Positions 1-5,568 are shown, counted from the stretch's first letter. The stretch is 6,092 nucleotides of DNA from Bordetella parapertussis (GCA_945911685.1 CAMEAW010000168.1:1-6092), one strand, 5' to 3'. Numbers and translations: made by a program. Notes: generated from the letters alone by a model not told the origin.

Positions 1-344
1 AGGTGCGCCGTCGCATTGATATGCGCGCGATGATGCAGTGGTTGGCAGCGCAAGGGCATAACGAAATTCATTGCGAAGCGGGCTCGGGTTTGAATGGTGC
101 CTTGCTTGAGGCCGGCTGTGTCGACGAGTTGCTGGTGTACATGGCACCGATGCTGTTGGGCGAAGGTAGAAGCATGGCGCAGTTGCCAGTGCTGACGCAA
201 CTTGAGGGTGTGAAGCGCTTTGAGTTTACTGAGGTCAAACAGTTGGGCACAGATATTAGAGTACGGGCGCGCCTGCCTGAACGCTGGCGTGAACTGATGC
301 AAAGTATTCACTTAATCGAAAGCAACACGGGTAAGGTGCAATAG
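1..344 (+). CDS. ribD: RibD, C-terminal part of riboflavin biosynthesis deaminase/reductase (5' end outside window)
   Basis: About 113 C-terminal residues of the reductase domain (RibD_C, DHFR-like fold) of the bifunctional riboflavin enzyme. In this family the domain performs the NADPH-dependent reduction of the ribosyl side chain of the pyrimidinone intermediate in the cytoplasm. The diagnostic stretch starts near base 78: EAGSGLNGALLEAG, then VDELLVYMAPMLLGEG, close to the corresponding block of E. coli RibD (EAGPTLAGALL, then VDELIVYIAPKLLG). The deaminase domain and the start of the reductase lie upstream of base 1. The GTG at base 3 is only an internal in-frame codon, not the true start. 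The frame ends with TAG at 342-344, and ribE begins 1 bp later, so the two genes are almost certainly co-transcribed and translationally coupled. Identification is firm; only the missing N-terminus limits it. Confidence 0.93.
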   Translation, partial: VRRRIDMRAMMQWLAAQGHNEIHCEAGSGLNGALLEAGCVDELLVYMAPMLLGEGRSMAQLPVLTQLEGVKRFEFTEVKQLGTDIRVRARLPERWRELMQSIHLIESNTGKVQ

Positions 345-345
345 A

Positions 346-963
346 ATGTTTACCGGAATCGTCGCAGCTGTTGGTCAGATTCAAAGTATCGAACCCTTTG
401 CGGGTGACAAAGCTAACACTGGCGTGCATATCAAGATTCACGCAGGCGGTTTAGATTTAGTTGACGTGGGTTTGGGTGATTCAATCGCGATTCAAGGCGC
501 GTGCATGACGGTGGTGTCAAAGCACGTTGATGGTTTCTCGGTTGATGTGTCACGCGAAAGTTTGCGCCTAACAATGGGGCTTGATGCCCTAGGCCCGGTG
601 AACTTAGAAAAATCCTTGCGCATCGGCGATCAGATCGGTGGGCATTTGGTGTCAGGCCATGTCGATGGCTTGGGCGAAGTCGTGAAGTTTGAGGCCGTTG
701 GCGAATCGTGGGAGCTCATCGTGCAAGCCCCCGCTGCGCTTGCAGCCTTTTTGGCTTACAAAGGCTCAATTACCGTGAACGGCGTAAGCCTGACAGTCAA
801 CCGTGTAGATGATGTGGCGGGCGGTACACGGTTTAGTATCAATTTGATCCCCCACACGATTGCCGTGACAACGTTGCAACATCTAAAGATTGGTCAACGT
901 GTCAATCTAGAAGTGGATACGATCGCGCGCTATGTGCAGCGGATGTTGTCGTTGCCGAAATAG
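346..963 (+). CDS. ribE: Riboflavin synthase, alpha subunit
   Basis: A complete 205-residue protein, normal length for riboflavin synthase. The enzyme dismutates two 6,7-dimethyl-8-ribityllumazine molecules into riboflavin and a pyrimidine that is recycled; it acts as a cytoplasmic trimer. It shows the hallmark N-terminus MFTGIV and the two tandem lumazine-binding repeats. Repeat 1 carries GACMTV (51-56), ESLRLT (71-76) and VNLEKSL (85-91). Repeat 2 opens with GGHLVSGHVDG (98-108) and continues with NGVSLTVN (145-152), IPHTIAVTTL (168-177) and the C-terminal LEVDTIARYVQRM region. Cys53 and Thr55 sit where the family has its active-site Cys and Thr. The start is the ATG 1 bp after ribD, with an AAGG-type ribosome site about 9 bp upstream inside the ribD end. 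Some genomes call this gene ribC. No rib gene follows; the next genes are convergent. Confidence 0.96.
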   Translation: MFTGIVAAVGQIQSIEPFAGDKANTGVHIKIHAGGLDLVDVGLGDSIAIQGACMTVVSKHVDGFSVDVSRESLRLTMGLDALGPVNLEKSLRIGDQIGGHLVSGHVDGLGEVVKFEAVGESWELIVQAPAALAAFLAYKGSITVNGVSLTVNRVDDVAGGTRFSINLIPHTIAVTTLQHLKIGQRVNLEVDTIARYVQRMLSLPK

Positions 964-965
964 CT

Positions 966-1505
966 TTACAACCACAACCGTGCAAGCACTAATACTAGGC
1001 CGCCTACGCATAGCACTGGCAGTGGATTGATGGTTTTAAAGCGCCAAAATATCCCAGCCGACACAGCCGCGATTAACCACGGGGTGACGCCGCCCGAGGT
1101 TGAGCGCAAGATGATGATTGCGCTGGTCAGCAATAGCCCCGAGGCCAAGGGGGCGAGGGCGTTTTGCACGATTGCTGTCCAAGGCTTGTCATGACTTTTG
1201 TGCCAAGCACGCGTCACAAAATACGCCAAGATGGTTGACGGCCCAAACAACGCAAGCGAAGCAACCAAGGCGCCTTGCCAACCGCTCACTTGCCAGCCAA
1301 TCAAGGTTGCTAGTAAGGCGCCAGGTCCAGGCGCTGCGCGCGAGATCGCAAACAAATCGATGAATTGCGCGTGCGTGAGCCAGTGATAAATGTCGACGGC
1401 CTGTAAGTGCATATCGCCCACGACACTTTGCCCGCCACCCACTGAGATTAGCGAAAGCGGCGCAAAGACAACGAACAAATCCAAGTAGATGTTTGAGGTT
1501 TTCAT
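966..1505 (-). CDS. Chromate transporter family protein, second half-size subunit
   Basis: A 179-residue, very hydrophobic inner-membrane protein of the ChrA family (Chromate_transp domain, CHR superfamily). Family signatures are visible: the early SVGGGQSVVGDMH block and the central SRAAPGPGALLATLIGWQVSG block, which carries the family PGP motif. Several apolar helices follow, ending in LCVGGLVLVLARLWL. At half the length of classical ChrA (about 400 residues, two repeats), it corresponds to a short-chain CHR protein that works with a partner, here the gene immediately upstream on the same strand. The start ATG at 1505-1503 overlaps the partner's TGA by one base (TGATG), so the pair is translationally coupled. 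An open frame continues upstream to 1661, but that part lies antiparallel in a different frame over the partner gene and has no membrane character. Chromate efflux is the family activity; the true substrate cannot be read from sequence. Confidence 0.9.
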   Translation of the reverse strand: MKTSNIYLDLFVVFAPLSLISVGGGQSVVGDMHLQAVDIYHWLTHAQFIDLFAISRAAPGPGALLATLIGWQVSGWQGALVASLALFGPSTILAYFVTRAWHKSHDKPWTAIVQNALAPLASGLLLTSAIIILRSTSGGVTPWLIAAVSAGIFWRFKTINPLPVLCVGGLVLVLARLWL

Positions 1506-2137
1506 CAGGCGGGTGGCTTGGCTGATTTGGGGCTGATACGTTTTTGGTGGACATTGGCAAACACGAGTCCGACAAGCGCTAGCCCCAAAATGACGGGTAC
1601 TAGCGGCAACTTCAACAAAAACAACCCAATAAAAACTGAAACACTGAGCGCGAGTGGCCACAGTCCGATACGATAGGATCGCTTGAGCCCGCGGATCCCA
1701 ACCGAGGCCGTGAGCCCCATCGCACTTGCGGCCAAGCCTTCAAGAAAATCGTGAATCCAACTGATTGAACCCAAATCAAGCAAGACAATACTGAGCAGCA
1801 CTGCCAAGATCATGGGTGGCACGATTAGCGCCATCACCGATACCAGCCCGCCCATGCCTCCACGCAGTTTGTGACCGATATGCAACGCCAGGTTGGCCAC
1901 ATTGGGTCCTGGCAAGATCTGGCTGATCGTAAGCGCACTCATGAACTCGTCTTCGGTCAAGAAATGATACCGATCAACAAAATCACGATACATCCAGCCC
2001 GAAATGCCCCCGCCAAAACTGGTTGCGCCGATTTTGGCGAACAGAATAAAAAGCAGCCCGAGTGTTGGGGCTGGCGTGGGCGAGGCCGGGGGTGTTGGGG
2101 TGACCGTGGATGCTGACATGACCGCTAGTATAGGCAT
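1505..2137 (-). CDS. Chromate transporter family protein, first half-size subunit
   Basis: A 210-residue inner-membrane protein, homologous to its downstream neighbour and likewise half the length of full ChrA. Residues about 27-47 (LGLLFILFAKIGATSFGGG) and the SQILPGPNVANLALHIG block near 92-108 are the ChrA-family N-terminal and PGP motifs. About five to six hydrophobic segments follow. The N-terminus before the first helix is a Ser/Thr/Pro-rich tail. The start is uncertain. ATG at 2137 has a weak TAGG about 6 bp upstream, while ATG at 2119 (MSAST) has no ribosome site and sits 8 bp after a TATACT sequence that could be a -10 box, which would give a nearly leaderless message. The pair is presumably a heteromeric anion transporter, with chromate or sulfate as usual candidates. 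It is convergent with ribE and divergent from the tRNA-Ser gene. Confidence 0.9.
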   Translation of the reverse strand: MPILAVMSASTVTPTPPASPTPAPTLGLLFILFAKIGATSFGGGISGWMYRDFVDRYHFLTEDEFMSALTISQILPGPNVANLALHIGHKLRGGMGGLVSVMALIVPPMILAVLLSIVLLDLGSISWIHDFLEGLAASAMGLTASVGIRGLKRSYRIGLWPLALSVSVFIGLFLLKLPLVPVILGLALVGLVFANVHQKRISPKSAKPPA

Positions 2138-2169
2138 CGGCGACCTAGGCTGCAGGGGTATGGTTCTGC

Positions 2170-2198
2170 CTAGTTGGCATAGCTGCCTCTGTTAGAAT
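2170..2198 (+). promoter_or_regulatory. Probable promoter of tRNA-Ser
   Basis: A TAGAAT -10 hexamer at 2193-2198 is followed by a G+C-rich discriminator (gcggggc), as is typical of stringently controlled stable-RNA promoters. It lies 17 bp before the mature tRNA 5' end. The -35 is unclear: TTGGCA at 2174-2179 looks good but would give a 13-bp spacer, while correctly spaced hexamers are poor. Only the -10 and discriminator are well supported. Confidence 0.5.
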
Positions 2199-2215
2199 GC
2201 GGGGCTTGTTACAAC

Positions 2216-2306
2216 GGACAGGTGGCCGAGCGGTTGAAGGCGCACGCCTGGAAAGCGTGTATACGTTCATAGCGTATCGGGGGTTCGAATCCCCCTCTGT
2301 CCGCCA
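2216..2306 (+). tRNA. tRNA-Ser (anticodon GGA)
   Basis: The full class II cloverleaf can be folded by eye. The acceptor strand GGACAGG pairs with TCTGTCC (one G-U), then discriminator G and an encoded CCA at 2304-2306. The D-arm is GCCGAGCGGTTGAAGGC. The anticodon stem is CACGC/GCGTG around loop CTGGAAA, with anticodon GGA at 2250-2252 reading UCC and UCU. A long variable arm (ATACG/CGTAT) is typical of serine tRNAs, followed by the T-arm GGGGG-TTCGAAT-CCCCC. No bases are missing, so it should be functional. It stands alone, divergent from the ChrA-like pair and upstream of phage-like remnants, a frequent arrangement at tRNA integration sites. Confidence 0.97.
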
Positions 2307-2351
2307 AAACTTAAGTTTCGAACCTGCTACGCAGAGATTCGATCTGCCACG

Positions 2352-2374
2352 AGCCCCGCACAGTGCGGGGCTTT
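2352..2374 (+). terminator. Hairpin terminator after tRNA-Ser
   Basis: A perfect 9-bp stem, AGCCCCGCA/TGCGGGGCT, encloses a CAG loop and is followed by only a short T run (the stem's final T plus TT, then G). It lies about 45 bp downstream of the tRNA CCA end and is very GC-rich, so it probably ends the tRNA transcript. The weak U tract lowers certainty about intrinsic termination. Confidence 0.6.
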
Positions 2375-2540
2375 GCGCTCCTACCTCTTGACTGTGACCC
2401 GTAGCCGCAACCCGTAAAAGTCGTCTCAAAGCCCGTTTGTCTCAAAACCTCATGACTTTTTGGGTGTCGGTTCAGAGGTTCGTCGTTAGTCATTTTGGCG
2501 AGAAAGCTGTGAATCTTGGTGAACAAAAGTTTGTTGTTAA
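2375..2540. other. Intergenic stretch after the tRNA terminator, no supported gene
   Basis: No convincing coding region is visible. Short direct repeats occur: ACCCGTA at 2397-2403 and 2410-2416, and GTCTCAAA at 2423-2430 and 2439-2446. A 37-codon open frame from ATG 2452 to TAA 2565 lacks a ribosome site and resembles nothing I know. It shares its frame with the Rz1-like remnant that follows its stop. The stretch is best read as the decayed edge of an inserted element. Confidence 0.4.
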
Positions 2541-2672
2541 GTTAGTTTTGGGCTTAGTAGCGTAACGCCACGAACTTTCCTTATTGATTCTGACCGGCTG
2601 CGCGAGCTCAACGCCGCCATCTCGACCGCCAATTCCAGCAAAACTGGCCAGCCCTTGCCCGGCGGTCGATAG
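2541..2672 (+). pseudogene. Remnant of phage Rz-like (inner-membrane spanin) C-terminus
   Basis: A frame open from 2541 to the TAG at 2670-2672 reads about 43 residues and includes FLIDSDRLRELNAAISTAN. This is the kind of short C-terminal tail seen in Rz-like i-spanins of phages infecting proteobacteria (recognised by pattern, not by search). It has no start codon: a TAA at 2538 closes the frame upstream, so the transmembrane and coiled-coil parts are gone. It overlaps the Rz1-like frame in a -1/+1 arrangement, as Rz/Rz1 gene pairs do, and this architecture is the main argument for the call. The chance of a random overlap frame is real, so confidence is modest. Confidence 0.42.
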
Positions 2673-2838
2673 TTTTACTTCGACTTCATGGGATGAGTTG
2701 ATGAAAAGCTATCTGAAGCTGGTGATTCAATATTCTGAGTGTGCAAGCAAACACGCCGCTATCAGCGACACCCACAAATACAAATATAGTGCTTGGATGG
2801 TCGCGGATGATGCCTGTTTTGAGCAAAGCCCTAACTAA
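2584..2838 (+). pseudogene. Rz1-like outer-membrane spanin lipoprotein, 5'-truncated
   Basis: An 84-codon frame from a TTG. It begins directly at a lipobox (LTGC, Cys6 from the TTG), followed by a Pro-rich segment (STPPSRPPIPAKL) and then CPAVDSFTSTSWDELMKSYL and a YSECASKHAAI block. Lipobox, Pro-rich linker, and a Trp-x-x-Leu then Tyr-x-x-Cys-x-x-(K/R)-His helix are the usual layout of Rz1-like o-spanins, which with Rz fuse inner and outer membranes during phage lysis. The signal peptide is essentially missing. Upstream in frame there are only about seven codons (RHELSLL) before a TAA at 2563, with no Met or ribosome site. It is therefore probably a decayed gene, although a functional unusual start cannot be excluded. 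The last 24 residues do not match the family pattern. No holin, endolysin or other phage gene lies nearby. Confidence 0.55.
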
Positions 2839-3042
2839 AAATGCATACATTTATTCCTCAGCAATAAGGGTGCGTAAATCGTTTGCCAAAAGGACATCTG
2901 ATGAAGTCCACTCAATCGAGAACGGTCTGAAGCAAGGGCGGCGTCCTTTCTCTGTCTTTCTAGCCTACTCCTAATGGTGCCGCTCTATCTGATTCTTAAT
3001 AGTGCCACCTCAATGCTCGGTTCCCCGTAATTTTTACGACCC
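2839..3042. other. Intergenic leader region of the channel gene
   Basis: No gene is supported. It contains two 12-bp direct repeats (listed separately). AAAAGGAC at 2888-2895 could pair with GTCC at 2906-2909 or, as a 7-bp match, with GTCCTTT at 2943-2949. A small CGTAA-TTT-TTACG hairpin lies at 3026-3038 just before the ribosome site. I could not identify a convincing sigma-70 promoter with proper spacing. Confidence 0.4.
2972..3008 (+). repeat. Pair of 12-bp direct repeats upstream of the channel gene
   Basis: TAATGGTGCCGC at 2972-2983 and TAATAGTGCCAC at 2997-3008 match at 10 of 12 positions and start 25 bp apart. They end about 47 bp before the GTG start of the receptor channel. Position and spacing (about 2.5 helical turns) would suit a regulator site, but no known operator consensus is recognised and chance is possible. 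Confidence 0.4.
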
Positions 3043-3047
3043 AAGGA
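3043..3047 (+). promoter_or_regulatory. Ribosome binding site supporting the GTG start at 3055
   Basis: AAGGA lies 7 bases before the GTG at 3055. Together with the signal peptide that begins exactly at this GTG, it fixes the translation start of the channel gene. Confidence 0.8.
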
Positions 3048-3054
3048 AATCACC

Positions 3055-5418
3055 GTGTCTCAAGTCATCAAGCTTCTATCTTCTGTCTTGCTTGTTCTCG
3101 GTGCCTTAGTTGCCGAGGCCAGTACCTACAAGGTCGGCGTGCTCATGCCCTTGTCGGGGAAGTCTGCCGATAGGGGGGTGGCTATGAAAAATGCGATTGA
3201 CCTGTTTGTGCAGAGCTACAATCAGTCATCGAAGGAGAATGGCGGAATCAAGCTCGAACTTGTCGTCAAGGACGATGAGGATGATGTCGAGAAAGCCAAA
3301 GCCGTGGCAACAGAACTTGTCAAGGATGAGTCCATTATCGCTGTAATAGGCGGTTATTACCCTGAAGCCACAAAAGCCGCAGCGAAGATCATCAGCGATG
3401 CCAAGATCCCATTTGTGACCCCATTCGCTTCGGCGCAGGACATTCAGGAAGTCAATAACTACGCCTTCGCATTAAATGTCACGGACGGACAACTAGGTGC
3501 TTACCTCGCGGTATACATCAAGGAAGTATTGAAAAAGGACAATGTGCTTGTCATCCACAATACTGACCAAATGGGTACCAATCTCAAGCAATCATTTATG
3601 GACAAAGCCGAGCGACTCGGTCTGACCGTAGTCAAGACGCTGGCCGCTGAGCGCGAGTCGAAGGATAAGGATTGGGCCAACAAAAACCTGCCAGATTCCG
3701 TTGAGAATGAAAAAATCGGCGTGATCGCTGCTCTCACTCACAGTGATACCGGCTTAGAGCTTTTACCCCAAATGCGTGAAAAAAACATCAGCGCCCCTGT
3801 GTTGGCAACTCCCAATTGGACCAATCCCAAGTTTCTCGAACTGGACGGTAAATTCACTGAGGGGGTTTATGTGGCGTCGCCCTTCCTGTGGGAAATCGCC
3901 AATGAAAAGGCTTCGTTATTCCGCCTCGCGTACCAGAAAAAGTTTAAGGCAGACCCAACAGTCGCCAATGCGTTGGCTTACGACTCGATATTACTTTTGT
4001 CGGCTGCCATCGAGAAATTGAGTGAGCCGCAATCCAAGACGCAACCGACTCGTGAAGGTATTCGCAATTTCATGGTCAATTTGGACTACCAGGATGCGGT
4101 CGAGGGCATTACGGGCTTGCTCTATTTTAAGAACAAAAATGACCATTCCGCCGAGTACGTAGCGAAATGGCAAGCGGATTTGCGAAAGGAAGGCGCTACT
4201 GACACAGAAAGGGAAGACGGTAAGTCAACCTCAAAGACGTCGCCTTTCGCCATCGTGGGTAGCCTACCAAGAAAACCAGAGGCCTCGGTTGATACAGGTA
4301 GAACCGCCGCTCCAGCAGAACCGATCCAAAGGGCAGATAATCGCAGTATCAATCGTGACTTGTACGTTTCGCAACTCACCAATGGTCGCTTCAAGGTCGC
4401 CCCGCTTCAATTAACCAAGCCACGTGAAGAATACGTAATGAGGCAGCTCGCCGAGCGTGTCAAGAAAGGCTACCTCGTGGTCATCGATGGCCAGCCTTTC
4501 CATGTGATTGATACCGTATTCGTCGGTGTTGATATCGTTCGTATCAACGACATCAATATCAAAGACATGCAATGGGACGTGGATACCTTTATGTGGTTCA
4601 AGTGGACCAACCCCCGCATTGATGTGAAAGACATCGAAAAAATCACAGCCATCAATGCGATCAAGGAGCAGTCTCAGCTCTTTAAAGAAGATATGAGTGG
4701 CGCGATCAAGTACCGCGCCTACCGCAAACGATTGACTTTGGGTACGCCATTCGACCTGTCTACGTTTCCGTTCGACTCACAAACTCTCAAAATGTCTATT
4801 GCGCACATTAACAAGAACTCGACGCACATGATGCTGGTGCTGGACACACGGCATATGGACAATGCACCGATCAAGGATATTAAGCCACAGGAATGGAAGT
4901 ATCAAGGCCGCGTCTTCTATTCGGATTTGTACCGCTACGAGTCAACGTTTGGCGATCCGGATTACCGTTTACTCAAGGGCTACAAGAGCCCGATCTACTT
5001 CTCGACGCTTGATCTGAATATCGATGTCAAGCGCATCCTACAACCCTATATTTTTACCTTTTTTCTGCCACTCATCATCATTCTCGGCATCATACTGTTG
5101 ATTCTTTGGGTACCGCTGGATCAGTTTTCGCCGCGAATCAGTGCGGCTATCTCCGGATTGGTTGGTGTGCTGGTGTATCACATGTCGCAGAAGAACTCGT
5201 TCCCGAAGGTTGGTTACACCATGTTCGCCGACTACTACTTCCTATTCGCCTATGTGTTCGTCGTCGCAATGATGGCACAAATCATCGTGATACAGATGAT
5301 GATGTCAGCCGGCAAGAAAGAAGAGGCAAAAGCGTTCAACCAAAAATTGGCAATTGGGGCGCTGGGCACGTCCACAGCTATCTACACATTGATGACCGTT
5401 TGGGCCATTTATTTTTAG
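3055..5418 (+). CDS. Pentameric ligand-gated ion channel with fused N-terminal periplasmic solute-binding domain
   Basis: A 787-residue receptor channel of the inner membrane. Residues 1-22 are a signal peptide (hydrophobic core, AEA cleavage motif). Residues 24 to about 378 form a type I binding protein (Peripla_BP_6, LivJ-like): YKVGVLMPLSG at the start, IGGYYPEATKAAAKII (98-113), TPFASA (122-127) and LNVTDGQLG (140-148). A polar, Pro/Ala-rich linker runs to about 435, then a charged segment. From about 480 comes the pLGIC beta domain: VGVDIVRINDI, FMWFKW (512-517), the Pro-loop STFPFDSQTL (569-578) without the two cysteines, and a loop-C-like YESTFGDPDY (628-637). TM1 is about 661-686 with Pro672, TM2 about 693-712, and the M2-M3 loop FPKVGYTMFAD (716-726). 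TM3 is about 725-749, a short 14-residue loop follows, and TM4 is about 765-786. No cysteine occurs anywhere. It probably forms a pentamer gated from the periplasm by an amino-acid-like solute. Ligand and ion are unknown. Confidence 0.93.
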   Translation: MSQVIKLLSSVLLVLGALVAEASTYKVGVLMPLSGKSADRGVAMKNAIDLFVQSYNQSSKENGGIKLELVVKDDEDDVEKAKAVATELVKDESIIAVIGGYYPEATKAAAKIISDAKIPFVTPFASAQDIQEVNNYAFALNVTDGQLGAYLAVYIKEVLKKDNVLVIHNTDQMGTNLKQSFMDKAERLGLTVVKTLAAERESKDKDWANKNLPDSVENEKIGVIAALTHSDTGLELLPQMREKNISAPVLATPNWTNPKFLELDGKFTEGVYVASPFLWEIANEKASLFRLAYQKKFKADPTVANALAYDSILLLSAAIEKLSEPQSKTQPTREGIRNFMVNLDYQDAVEGITGLLYFKNKNDHSAEYVAKWQADLRKEGATDTEREDGKSTSKTSPFAIVGSLPRKPEASVDTGRTAAPAEPIQRADNRSINRDLYVSQLTNGRFKVAPLQLTKPREEYVMRQLAERVKKGYLVVIDGQPFHVIDTVFVGVDIVRINDINIKDMQWDVDTFMWFKWTNPRIDVKDIEKITAINAIKEQSQLFKEDMSGAIKYRAYRKRLTLGTPFDLSTFPFDSQTLKMSIAHINKNSTHMMLVLDTRHMDNAPIKDIKPQEWKYQGRVFYSDLYRYESTFGDPDYRLLKGYKSPIYFSTLDLNIDVKRILQPYIFTFFLPLIIILGIILLILWVPLDQFSPRISAAISGLVGVLVYHMSQKNSFPKVGYTMFADYYFLFAYVFVVAMMAQIIVIQMMMSAGKKEEAKAFNQKLAIGALGTSTAIYTLMTVWAIYF

Positions 5419-5421
5419 TCA

Positions 5422-5568
5422 TCAAAAAGCACTACATGGAGTGGTGACAATGGAGACTATTCGGTTTGCGACAGAGGTCGCAAACTGATTGAGCTTATAA
5501 ATGGCGTTGGCACCAATGCCGCCACGAACCAGATCAAGCGCATCTGGCAAGAGTTTTGCCAATATCAT
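5422..5568 (-). CDS. Small hypothetical open frame convergent with the channel gene
   Basis: A 48-codon frame from ATG (5568-5566) to TGA (5424-5422), beginning MILAKLLPDALDLVRGG. It stays open upstream without a start to a TGA at 5620-5622, adding a plausible-looking QYRFNVDGKWQRKTW segment. The amino-acid mix and codon use look more coding-like than random, and it ends 3 bp from the channel gene's stop. I recognise no family. There is no clear ribosome site, and the 9-bp hairpin lies inside it. It may be the tail of a broken gene whose upstream part has collected stops, or chance. Confidence 0.22.
   Translation of the reverse strand: MILAKLLPDALDLVRGGIGANAIYKLNQFATSVANRIVSIVTTPCSAF
5461..5488 (+). 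terminator. Strong hairpin downstream of the channel gene
   Basis: The inverted repeat GTTTGCGAC (5464-5472) and GTCGCAAAC (5477-5485) around AGAG is extended outward by three more pairs (one G-T), for a 12-bp stem with a 4-base loop. It lies 43 bp after the channel stop codon, where an mRNA 3' end would be expected. It lacks a U tract, so it may act as a transcript-stabilising or Rho-linked 3' end rather than a classical intrinsic terminator. A protein-binding palindrome is also possible. Confidence 0.45.

Noticed and set aside
1506..1661. N-terminal extension of the second ChrA-like gene
   Set aside because: It overlaps the first ChrA-like gene in another frame, lacks membrane character, and the ATG at 1505 coupled to the upstream stop is the natural start.
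2198..2373. The same 10-mer TGCGGGGCTT in the tRNA promoter (2198-2207) and terminator (2364-2373)
   Set aside because: Both are GC-rich functional elements, and a 10-base match over this distance is plausibly chance; no duplication of flanking sequence is seen.
2145..2526. Minus-strand frames across the tRNA-Ser and its terminator
   Set aside because: They read antisense through a clear tRNA gene and hairpin, so are not coding.
2741..2974. A 77-codon + strand frame overlapping the Rz1-like remnant
   Set aside because: Shadow frame without a ribosome site or any family resemblance.
5545..5561. Hairpin TGGCAA-GAGTT-TTGCCA
   Set aside because: A 6-bp stem without a T tract; too weak to call a terminator.
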